A stretch of 64,000 nt of DNA from an uncultured Elusimicrobiales bacterium (GTDB taxonomy: Bacteria > Elusimicrobiota > Elusimicrobia > Elusimicrobiales > Elusimicrobiaceae): the NCBI GenBank assembly GCA_944327085.1, contig CALVGG010000001.1, positions 248,001 to 312,000 of the forward strand, written 5' to 3'. The notes beneath the pieces are model-generated. The model was not told the origin of the DNA and made no database searches. It saw nothing but the letters and a program-made list of their open reading frames with translations. Of the stretch, positions 56,651-63,987 are shown one piece after another (position 1 is the stretch's first letter; each line of letters begins with the position of its first letter). The position numbers were made by a program, and so were the translations under genes.

Positions 56651-56679
56651 TTCCAACCCCAACAGAGATTTGTTATAAT
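56651..56679 (+). promoter_or_regulatory. tRNA-Val promoter
   Basis: TTCCAA (-35-like, 56651-56656), a 17-bp spacer and TATAAT (-10, 56674-56679) lie about 25 bases before the tRNA. Confidence 0.6.
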
Positions 56680-56704
56680 AAAATAAATATTAAGCCCGTT
56701 TTAA

Positions 56705-56779
56705 GCCCAGTTGGCGCAGCGGTAGCGCGTTCCCTTGACATGGGAAAGGTCACAGGTTCAATCCCTGTACTGGGCACCA
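56705..56779 (+). tRNA. tRNA-Val (GAC)
   Basis: 75 nt with CCA encoded. Acceptor GCCCAGT pairs with ACTGGGC, the anticodon stem-loop is TTCCC-TTGACAT-GGGAA (anticodon GAC), and the T arm is ACAGG-TTCAATC-CCTGT. It is the last normal-looking gene before a decayed AT-rich element, so it is a candidate integration site. Confidence 0.97.
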
Positions 56780-56784
56780 TTTCA

Positions 56785-56812
56785 AATCCCCGTTTTTCGA
56801 CGGGGATTTTTT
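56785..56812 (+). terminator. Terminator after tRNA-Val
   Basis: AATCCCCGT (56785-56793) pairs with ACGGGGATT (56800-56808), followed by TTTT. Confidence 0.85.
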
Positions 56813-56821
56813 ATTTTCTCC

Positions 56822-57265
56822 CTATTTTAAGGCTGTGTAGTCCAAAGCCCCTAAACGGTCTTTTTTGCTATTTTTTGCAGGTTTTTGTAGTTTTATTGGC
56901 AAGATTTTGGCAATATTCTTAGCTATACATTGTGCACCGGTTATTTTGAGTACAATAGCAGATAAACTTTTGTAAACTATGCTCTCAAATAGGAAGCCGT
57001 CCTTAATAACTTCCACTTCATAGTGCGCCTTTATAAGATCGGATAAACTTTGTGCCGACTTCATACAAAATTTCCTCTCTGTGTAAAGCGCTGCCGTCTT
57101 CGGTTTTTTCTAAGACTTTTTCTAATAGAATATTTTGGCACACTTGCTGATGCCAGAAGATATGTTTTATAAGTGTAGATTTCCCAAGTTTTAGAATAGG
57201 TGTTTTTCTATATGTTTGCCATGGGAGTTGATTTTAGTTAGTGATAACTTAGACAAGTTTTCCAT
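56822..57265 (-). pseudogene. Frameshifted DUF2924 gene (recombinase-associated phage protein)
   Basis: Reading the minus strand across frames reconstructs a DUF2924 protein: MENLSKLSLTKINS from 57265, then WQTYRKTPILKLGKSTLIKHI and VGTKFIRSYKGA in a second frame (ending at 57018), then HYEVEVIKDGFLFE and YKSLSAI in a third (56822-57064). The family pattern of GTxxxRxYKGxxYEVxVxxDGFxYxGxxYxSLSAIAxxITG is clear. DUF2924 genes often lie next to serine recombinases; none survives here. Its 3' end points at tRNA-Val. Confidence 0.7.
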
Positions 57266-57497
57266 TTCCCCAGCAAAACATTAAACTAGGAATTATTCGT
57301 AAACTAGGTAATATTGAGGAATATATAGTATTATGACTGTGAAAGAAGGCGAAGAATTGAGTTCAGAAATACAAAAATTAACATTAATTTAACCAAAAAA
57401 CAATGAGCTGGGAGTGTGTGCCCTAGCACAATTTATAGTTAACAAAATGACACTTGAAATATTAGACGAAGCGCCTGTTTCTTATAAGGAGATATAT
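57266..57497. other. Remnant-rich gap
   Basis: No intact gene. A 19-codon frame (from about 57342, MTVKEGEELSSEI) and an in-frame extension upstream of the helicase gene (from GTG 57414) look like small leftovers of phage genes. Confidence 0.4.
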
Positions 57498-58319
57498 ATG
57501 ATAAATAAAAATAATTCTGTAACCCCTACAGGATTCAAAAACATAGACCAAAAAATAAGCGGATTGAGCCGCGGAATATTACATATTCTAGGCACAAGAC
57601 CCGCTCAAGGAAAAACAGCATTTGGACTTAGCATCATTTATAAAACTTGTTGCCATGGAGGAAACAATATATTATTATTCTCGCTTGAAATGCCAAAAGA
57701 AAGCATTTATAAACGCTTGTATGCAATGCAAGAAAAGCTTGTTCTATCGAACATTTGTAATTCAGAAAAAGAAATATCTTGGGATAATCTCCATATAAAA
57801 TCACAGCTTTTTATAAACGATAAGCCTGGAATTACCATTACTGAAATTATTTCTTATGCAAAAGAGGTTATCACAGAATTAGAAAATAAAAAACAAAGTC
57901 TGGATTTGATAGTAGTTGATTATTTAAACTTGATTCGCACTGTAGCGCCATCCGAGAGTCGCTTGCAACGACCACATCCAGTAGAAGTATTTGAAAATCG
58001 TAAGGAAGCTGTGGAAAATATATTAAAACATTTAAGACAATTTGCCAAAGATGTGAATATACCAATACTTTTACTAGCTCAATTGTCCCGAGAGGCTAAG
58101 ACTCCTGAGCCCGGTCTGTCAGATTTGAGAGAGTTTTCTGATACTGCTTTATCCGAGCTGGATAGCATTTGGATGATTCACCGTGAGGAGACCTCTCAAA
58201 AAGAAGATGCTTCTTTAAAAAACGAAGCAACTCTTATAGTCCACCGATCTATAAACGGGGTTACGGGAAAGATTGGATTAGCGTTTAATCCGGAAACTGT
58301 AAGCTTTGAAGACAAATGA
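57498..58319 (+). CDS. DnaB-type helicase C-terminal domain protein (phage-like)
   Basis: 273 residues starting at the ATG with AAGGAG six bases upstream. It contains only the RecA-like hexameric helicase domain: P-loop GTRPAQGKTAF (about 32-42), SLEMPKESI, Walker B LIVVDYLNLI, LLAQLSREAK and GLSDLREFSD. The N-terminal DnaG-interacting domain of full DnaB is absent. Such short forms occur in phages and plasmids. The reading frame is intact and AT-biased, in contrast to its decayed neighbours. Confidence 0.85.
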   Translation: MINKNNSVTPTGFKNIDQKISGLSRGILHILGTRPAQGKTAFGLSIIYKTCCHGGNNILLFSLEMPKESIYKRLYAMQEKLVLSNICNSEKEISWDNLHIKSQLFINDKPGITITEIISYAKEVITELENKKQSLDLIVVDYLNLIRTVAPSESRLQRPHPVEVFENRKEAVENILKHLRQFAKDVNIPILLLAQLSREAKTPEPGLSDLREFSDTALSELDSIWMIHREETSQKEDASLKNEATLIVHRSINGVTGKIGLAFNPETVSFEDK

Positions 58320-58496
58320 ATCAAACAGCTTTCTATCAGAAAAAAGATTATATCGGTTGGATTAAATAAAGAAAATATTATATTTCGCAGTGCCCTGCAC
58401 TATACAACTTCCCCCATTGCGCTTAATAAAATATTTCAAGATGAAGGGTGGGTTTTTAATGTAACAGAATGTAGTGTTAAAGTATAAGAGAGATAT
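58320..58496. other. Non-coding remnant sequence
   Basis: Short open stretches only: AFYQKKDYIGWIK at 58330-58368 faintly recalls the C-terminus of YdeI-like proteins, and a 46-codon frame follows in another phase. Too little remains to name. Confidence 0.3.
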
Positions 58497-58512
58497 CGAC
58501 ATCGGAGTGTCG
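58497..58512. promoter_or_regulatory. Inverted repeat upstream of the WYL regulator remnant
   Basis: CGACA-6 nt-TGTCG lies 18 bases before the start of the decayed regulator. Its size and position suggest the operator for autoregulation by that HTH-WYL protein; this is an inference. Confidence 0.4.
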
Positions 58513-58530
58513 CGCGTATGGGAGACTTGT

Positions 58531-59430
58531 ATGAATGAAGAAATACGAAGCGAAATAATTCGTATTTTATATTTTCTTAACGAATTTGATAGAGGAACTA
58601 TACATCTTGCCACTCAGACCCAAAATCTTGGTTTTACTACATGCACAGTGTAAAGAGATAGTAAGGCCATAGAAGAAGCAGCTTTTCCACTTTATTGCCC
58701 TAACCCTGGCTTATACGCATTTGAGGAAAATTTTTCTTAAGCATAATGAAGATCTCTAATAAAGAAACATTCTTGCTTGTTTTTATCTCAAAAACAGCAG
58801 TAGGACTAGGGAAAGACATTGCAAATTCTTTTTCTGCACTACAACAAAAGTTTATAAATATATATAAGGGAAATCTCTTTTATAAAAAGGCCTTCTGGGG
58901 GACAATGCAATAACACCGAAATTACAAAGGCTATTGAAGATGCTATTAAAGATCAAGAAATTATAAGCATTTATTATATGGGTGGCAGAAAGCCAAGATA
59001 CTATAAACTATAAAATAGCGTGCTATGAAGGTTTTTTGTATTTGGTTGGGGAAAGGGAATAATGATGTGCTTTTTGAACTTAAGATTGAAAAAATAATAA
59101 AAATAAGACCTTTAGGAAACACGTTTAAATACTCTGGTGATATAAATTTATAAAAGAAAGAGTTAATGTATAGTTTTCAGAAAAAAGAATTCTTGAAACG
59201 GAGTTAAAATATCGAAGGAAATAGCACTATAATTTAAGAAGAAAGAATATGTTCCATTACAAAAAATTAAAAAGAGAACAGCCTAATAACCACAGGCAAG
59301 GCTTCAAACTTTGCGGAAATAATATCCTCAGTTTTAAGTTGGTTGCCCCATAAACAGTCCGCTCTCCAAAGAACTTTGCCGAAGATAAAAGCAAAAAACA
59401 TCTTGAATGATTAAAACAAGCTAACAAACT
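58531..59430 (+). pseudogene. Heavily decayed HTH-WYL domain transcriptional regulator
   Basis: Reading across frames reconstructs a YafY-type regulator: MNEEIRSEIIRILYFLNEFDRGT...FTTCTV-stop-RDSKAIEEAAFPLYC, with TAA (58651-58653) replacing the usual Gln codon of the TVQRD helix. A second stop is at 58738. Later blocks SALQQKFINIYKG, ITKAIEDAIKDQEIISIYYMGG (the WYL-position motif), KIACYEGFLYLVGERE, NDVLFELKIEKI and EIISSVLSWLPH fall in different frames. At least five lesions are needed, so the gene is dead. It faces the nuclease gene tail to tail. Confidence 0.7.
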
Positions 59431-59516
59431 TTCTCACATCTCTTTCCCATCGAGTAATTTAATTAATTCGTTAATTTTTTCCTGCATAGCGTTAACAATG
59501 TCCGCCCCGCCTTCTG

Positions 59517-60575
59517 CTATAGAAACAAAAGCGTCTTTATCCCAAATACGGTATTTTGGTAAATCCATAGGTCGATATAGGGGCCACAAAGGGCTGTGTT
59601 TATAAGAGTTCTGTCCAGAAAAAAAGTTTTCAAAGTTTCTGGGCAGGCATTACATTGAAATCCATAAATAAACTCTTTAAAATTTTCACCTTGGAACTCA
59701 AAACGTATTTTAAGAAAATTCCAAGATTTGTTATAAAAAGTAAATCCAAGATACTTTTTAAAAGGGGTGTCAAAGGGGTCTGATAAAAACTCAAATCCTT
59801 CTTTATTTGCGAAATTTTTTAAAGCAGGGATAAGGCTTTCTCGTACAAGACAGGTCTTTGCCTTTGCTAAATACTTCTCAACATCAAATGCCGCAGCAAT
59901 ATTTTCTTTACTTTTAGTTAAAACTTTTAGAATTTCATCACTCATTTTATTCCTCTCAGATTGTCCCGTTAAGTTTTTAATTAGAACAATATATTGCGCA
60001 AGAGTTTCTCGTAGAAACGGCATATCAGCGGTTTCCTTATAACACTCATTAAGCCACTCCAGTATATCTCCCCGATAAGACAATCGTATATATTCATTTT
60101 CGTCCAAGCTGTCCAAACTCTCTTTAGACGCATTCCTCCCATCCAAGGTGAGATAGGCTAATTTTCTCAATTTCTTTGAGTACTCCTTATTCAAATAGTC
60201 ATAATATCTTTTGAGTTGTTTGTCTTGGTCGTTAGCATAAATTTTATTTTCAATCACCAAGGCAAAATTTTTGGCCTCTATTAATATATCTATCCTGCCA
60301 TTCTCTATAGATTTTTCACAAGACACTTTGGCATCTTCAATTCCCAAATCTATGCCTGGACAAATAATATTTAGAAATTTTTTAAGAAAAATACTGCCTT
60401 TTCCATGGGAGCCCTTAGGAGATAAAAGTTCACTTAAAAAAGCAGAGTGGGAAAGTTCACAAACAGATACATCGAGAATATTGAAAATATTGAAATTAGC
60501 ACCACTTTGGAACGTCAATTCTTCAAAACGTTTGTTGATTGCATAAATATTATTTAAAAGCAGCTCCAGATTCAT
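59517..60575 (-). CDS. PD-(D/E)XK nuclease family protein, C-terminus frameshifted
   Basis: 352 residues. The N-terminal region matches PD-(D/E)XK superfamily proteins often found in defence contexts: HSAFLSELLSPKGSHG, then the catalytic set in GRIDILIEAKNFALVIENKIYANDQDKQL (Asp, Glu, Asn-Lys). After about residue 335 the frame ends early. In another frame the natural-looking tail WPLYRPMDLPKYRIWDKDAF continues to a stop at 59434-59436, so a small insertion near 59585 shifted the end. The nuclease core is intact. RBS GAGGA. Confidence 0.75.
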   Translation of the reverse strand: MNLELLLNNIYAINKRFEELTFQSGANFNIFNILDVSVCELSHSAFLSELLSPKGSHGKGSIFLKKFLNIICPGIDLGIEDAKVSCEKSIENGRIDILIEAKNFALVIENKIYANDQDKQLKRYYDYLNKEYSKKLRKLAYLTLDGRNASKESLDSLDENEYIRLSYRGDILEWLNECYKETADMPFLRETLAQYIVLIKNLTGQSERNKMSDEILKVLTKSKENIAAAFDVEKYLAKAKTCLVRESLIPALKNFANKEGFEFLSDPFDTPFKKYLGFTFYNKSWNFLKIRFEFQGENFKEFIYGFQCNACPETLKTFFLDRTLINTALCGPYIDLWIYQNTVFGIKTLLFL

Positions 60576-60712
60576 TTTTACATTCCTCGGTGAGAGTTTG
60601 CGACGTTATTAGCTATATTATATAATAACGCAAATTGTTTTATATTTGAATTAAACGGCAAGCGCAAGTCGGAAATTTTATGTAGAATAAAAAAGCATTA
60701 GGGAGGTAGAAT

Positions 60713-61018
60713 ATGGCAATATCAGATGTGGAATTAAAAAATAATTACTATAGGGTGTTAGATGAAAATAATAAAAAAATTTCCGAGAAACCTGCATCAT
60801 TTGTAGGAGAGCTGCAAGGATTTAATTCTGAATACATGGTTTTTTATAAAAACCATTACTTTACTGTTTATAATGAAACGTTTGGCAAAATCAAAGAAAA
60901 ACCTGAATCAGAATTAGGGGAGTTTAGAAATATTGGAAGCACTATAAATTTTGAAAAAAATAATTATATTATTTCTTATGATGAAAGATTTTCAAAATTA
61001 TCACAGCGCCATGTGTGA
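60713..61018 (+). CDS. Small three-repeat protein of unknown function
   Basis: 101 residues with a strong RBS (GGGAGGT). The sequence is three imperfect repeats of about 33-37 residues with the pattern Y-x-V-Y/L-D-E-x-F-x-K-I-x-E-K-P-x-S-x-x-G-E-F/L, each with alternating strand-like stretches, suggesting a small beta structure. No signal peptide. No family recognised. It overlaps no plus-strand neighbour, and its end abuts the remnant terminase on the other strand. Confidence 0.6.
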   Translation: MAISDVELKNNYYRVLDENNKKISEKPASFVGELQGFNSEYMVFYKNHYFTVYNETFGKIKEKPESELGEFRNIGSTINFEKNNYIISYDERFSKLSQRHV

Positions 61019-61021
61019 TTT

Positions 61022-61395
61022 TTAATTATAAGGCCTAATCTTGGTAACTGGATTTGTTAAGCACAGAGGGCTACCCTTGATGAGTAGCCCTCTTTTGATT
61101 TCATCTCTTAGTAGACTGCTTCCAATCTCTAACGTATAACACGTTCTACCTTTATTTAAGCAAGTTAAACCTTGGATTAAAGCGTCGGCCGGGTCATCAT
61201 ACTTGCCGTTCGGGAAAACAAATAACTCTCTTAATAATGGCTCAACCCATGGCGTTATGGTTGAAATTGCTTCTTTAACGTATATAGCACAGTCTTTATT
61301 AGCACGATAGGCAATGAGCCTAAGAAATAATAAGCCTAGTTTGCCTATGGCACGTAAAAAGACCTGTAAAATCTTAATCAGGGCAATTTGTTTTG
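61022..61395 (-). pseudogene. Phage terminase large subunit, C-terminal fragment
   Basis: The minus strand encodes TPWVEPLLRELFVFPNGKYDD followed by PADALIQGLTCLN, then a tail ending at the stop 61022-61024. The E-x-L-x-x-FPNGKxDDxxDAL pattern is the conserved end of TerL nuclease domains. Upstream the same frame continues (LRLIAYRANKDC) to about 61395 without a start. The ATPase half is missing or scrambled. Confidence 0.65.
61065..61097 (+). terminator. Hairpin terminator after the small repeat protein
   Basis: AGAGGGCTAC (61065-61074) pairs with GTAGCCCTCT (61084-61093), then TTTT. It lies inside the terminase remnant, so it may have become a terminator by chance or secondarily. Confidence 0.6.
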
Positions 61396-61879
61396 ATTAT
61401 AACATTTGACATATTCCCGCACAATAAACCCACTATCTTCGGCCTGTAGATTCTGCTGACTTAACAGGCAAAATTTTTACTACCAATATCATCCTTTATC
61501 TTCTTTAATATAGTTTCATCTTCTCCGGCTGAGATAGAGCTTGACAAGGGTATCTTATGAACACTTTAACTACATCAGTCACCCTATTTCTAATACCCCT
61601 TGTTTTTTCATCTATGGTTATTGCAGATAAAATCTGCCCCACTTTCAAGAAAATATCCCAAAAAGTCAATTTGATGCGTGCGCTGCATTATCATAATTGT
61701 TTTGCTTTCCTTTACATGTTCACGGATGACATTGTACTTTTCATCATCCGCTTTAATAAGGTCAGCTATAATAATATATTCTGCTTTGCAGCATGTAAGC
61801 ACACTGCTAGCAGAAATGGCAAAACTCCCACTCCCATGGGTTGTGGCGAAGTTATTGGTAGCCTTTTGCTATTATCAAT
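61396..61879. other. Decayed region with an unassigned minus-strand fragment
   Basis: No intact gene. A minus-strand open stretch (61608-61802, MLTCCKAEYIIIADLIKADDE at its start, ending near LGYFLESGADFIC) has coding-like composition and may be another piece of the same phage gene cluster. A plus-strand frame covering 61557-62003 is largely its shadow plus the autotransporter fragment. Confidence 0.4.
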
Positions 61880-62410
61880 ACGTGTTGTTATTGCATACGA
61901 CACAACGATTAATGAAAGTGGCAACCCATCTATATTAGAAGGAGGCAAAGCTTCTAGCCCTGAAATAAACGGCATACACAAGATGTGTCTGTGGAAGCAA
62001 TAAGAAGCATCATTAATAATGGTGGCTCGCAAACTGTATCTAGTGCTAGCATCGTAACAAATACTATCATCAATGAAGGTGGAACGAGAAATATATCTCA
62101 CGGAGAGTTTTTCTCTAAAACATTGATTGTGGAGAGCACTCAAAACATCTTGTCTGGAGGAAATTCCATTGATACAACTGTTTCATCTGATACGGTCAAC
62201 CTGCATAAAGACGGCAATATCAGCGGTTTTAATGGCCCAGGAGGTCAGCTGAATTACTATGGAGACAATAGTTTAGCGGGTAATACTGTTCTTGCTAATG
62301 GAGCGCTCGTCAATATCGTTCACAATAGAAGAGTAATGAACTGATTTCTGGAACACCTTAAAGCTAATAATACCGTATTTAATATGAACGTAGACTTAGC
62401 CACAGCATGA
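61880..62410 (+). pseudogene. AIDA-type autotransporter passenger fragment
   Basis: Two overlapping frames together give the AIDA-I repeat pattern: TTINESGNPSILEGGKASSPEI, then after a shift IINNGGSQTVSSASIVTNTIINEGGTRNIS and later STQNILSGGNSIDTTVSS, LHKDGNISGF, and past an in-frame stop (62342-62344) ANNTVFNMNVDLATA. The 19-residue GG...TxIxxGGxQ repeats are characteristic of surface adhesin passengers. Both the signal peptide and the beta-barrel are missing. Confidence 0.65.
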
Positions 62411-62551
62411 AAACAAAAAATGTTTACTGTAGCCCATCGCCTCATAAAGTCCCCATAATCATCCTAACAGGCAAATTTGGAAACCCTTTAGTCTTTCTAA
62501 AAAGGGACTCCTTCTTTTGACGGAAATCTAGGTCTTGAAAATTATTAATAC
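62411..62551. other. Spacer without a gene
   Basis: About 140 bases between the autotransporter remnant and hipB. Nothing coding is visible. Confidence 0.4.
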
Positions 62552-62570
62552 ATAATATATTATATGTTAT
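62552..62570 (+). promoter_or_regulatory. hipB promoter and palindrome
   Basis: ATAATATATTAT (62552-62563) is a perfect 12-bp palindrome that includes a -10-like TATTAT (62558-62563) seven bases before the hipB ATG. HipB antitoxins usually bind operators at their own promoter; that role is inferred. The message may be leaderless. Confidence 0.4.
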
Positions 62571-62918
62571 ATGGCTAATAACAATTTAACAAATAATATA
62601 TTAGTTTCTAATTTAATAGAAGATTTTAATCCTCAGGCCTTAGCAGAAGGGATTGCTAAGCGCGTACGGGCCAGACGGCTGGAACTAAACCTTACGCAAC
62701 AGGCTCTTGCTAAGCGCTCCGGGGTTAGTTTGGGTTCTTTACAACGCTTTGAAAACCAAGCGGAAATATCCCTTAAATCGCTTTTGAAACTGGCAGTAGC
62801 GCTGAATGCTACGGCTGAGTTTAAGCAGTTGTTTAGCGTGGTTAATTATCAACACATTGACGAAGTAATTGATAGCCAACAACACAAAACCCGCCAAAGG
62901 GGGCGCAAAAATGATTAA
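62571..62918 (+). CDS. hipB: HipB-type HTH antitoxin
   Basis: 115 residues. An XRE-type helix-turn-helix lies at about residues 30-85 (RVRARRLELNLTQQALAKRSGVSLGSLQRFEN). The C-terminal tail is polar and basic. It overlaps the toxin gene by eight bases, the standard HipB-HipA order, in which HipB neutralises HipA and represses the operon. No Shine-Dalgarno sequence is present. Confidence 0.88.
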   Translation: MANNNLTNNILVSNLIEDFNPQALAEGIAKRVRARRLELNLTQQALAKRSGVSLGSLQRFENQAEISLKSLLKLAVALNATAEFKQLFSVVNYQHIDEVIDSQQHKTRQRGRKND

Positions 62919-63987
62919 ACCCGTTCAATCTTTACAGGTATTTTATAATGGGCAATTAGTCGGCACATTAGCCTTGCGCCGGGATAACTTATGCGCTTTT
63001 GAATATAGTGCCCAGTGGCTGGAAGAAGGCTTTTCTATTTCTCCCTTGCTGCTTCCGCTCAAACCGGGTGTTTTTACCAGCAAATGGGACCCTTTTGACG
63101 GTTTATTTGGGGTGTTTAATGATAGTTTACCGGACGGCTGGGGACGTCTGCTAATAGACAGGCTCCTACGCCAGCAGGGTATTAATCCGGCCACTTTATC
63201 ACCCTTAGATTGGCTTTGTATCGTGGGGCCTAAAACAATGGGGGCTCTTACCTATCACCCCACGCACCCCATCGGGCAAGATGACCAAGATAAAACGCTT
63301 GCTCACCTAGAACAAGAAACCCAAAAAGTATTGCACGATGAACCTACTAAAGACCTTCCTTTACTTGCGGCCAAGGGTGGCAGTTCCGGCGGGGCCCGCC
63401 CCAAGGTCTTGCTTACTATTGACGGGGAAGAATGGCTGATTAAGTTCCGTAATACCCAGGATCCGGCTAATATAGGCGAAATAGAGTACAAATACTCGCA
63501 ACTGGCGCGTAAAGCGGGGTTTATTATGCCTGAAACACGCTTATTTGAAGGCAAGTATTTTGGAGTAAAACGCTTTGACAGGCAAGGAAACAAGCGTATC
63601 CATATGCATACAGCGGCCGGCCTGCTCCAGGCGGATTTCCGCATTCCGTCACTGGACTATAAAACTTTGGTTGAAACGACCCTGTTTTTAACACGAGATG
63701 TGCAGGAAGCGGAAAAGATGTTCCGCCTAATGGCATTTAATGTAATTGGGCAGAATAAAGACGACCACGCCAAAAATTTCTCATTTGTATATGAAAATAA
63801 CCGCTGGCAGGTCTCTCCGGCGTATGATTTAGTGCCGTCTGAAGGGTTTAACGGCCAGCATACCACCACGGTGCTGGGCCAGGGGCTGCCGACCGAAGCA
63901 GATATGCTGGAACTGGCTCAAAAAACGGGTTTAGACCGTAAGCACGCCGTACAAATTATTGAACAGGTAAAAAGTGCCTTTGAGTAA
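62911..63987 (+). CDS. hipA: HipA-type serine/threonine kinase toxin
   Basis: 358 residues. N-terminal HipA domain (VFYNGQLVGTLALRRDNLCAFEYS), then the kinase: glycine-rich AAKGGSSGGARPKVLL, ATP-lysine in EEWLIKFRN, catalytic loop NVIGQNKDDHAKNFSF and metal-binding AYDLVPS. HipA toxins phosphorylate aminoacyl-tRNA synthetases (GltX in E. coli) and cause persistence. The start at 62911 follows AAAGGGGG and overlaps the hipB stop. All catalytic residues are present, so the toxin looks functional. Confidence 0.93.
   Translation: MIKPVQSLQVFYNGQLVGTLALRRDNLCAFEYSAQWLEEGFSISPLLLPLKPGVFTSKWDPFDGLFGVFNDSLPDGWGRLLIDRLLRQQGINPATLSPLDWLCIVGPKTMGALTYHPTHPIGQDDQDKTLAHLEQETQKVLHDEPTKDLPLLAAKGGSSGGARPKVLLTIDGEEWLIKFRNTQDPANIGEIEYKYSQLARKAGFIMPETRLFEGKYFGVKRFDRQGNKRIHMHTAAGLLQADFRIPSLDYKTLVETTLFLTRDVQEAEKMFRLMAFNVIGQNKDDHAKNFSFVYENNRWQVSPAYDLVPSEGFNGQHTTTVLGQGLPTEADMLELAQKTGLDRKHAVQIIEQVKSAFE

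Larger units (their letters stand above)
56813..62570. mobile_element. Decayed integrated element behind tRNA-Val
   Basis: A block of AT-rich sequence starts right after the tRNA-Val terminator and ends at the hipBA pair. It holds phage-type or accessory genes, most of them broken: DUF2924, DnaB-like helicase domain, WYL regulator, PD-(D/E)XK nuclease, terminase large-subunit fragment and AIDA-type passenger fragment. No intact integrase and no repeated tRNA 3' end were seen, so boundaries are approximate and the element is probably immobile. Confidence 0.6.

Noticed and set aside
58362-58613. An 83-residue minus-strand open frame
   Set aside because: It is the complement of the plus-strand remnants and the WYL regulator start, with no RBS or family similarity.
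61557-62003. A 148-residue plus-strand protein
   Set aside because: Its first two thirds lack coding character and mirror a minus-strand fragment; its last third is one frame of the AIDA-type passenger relic.
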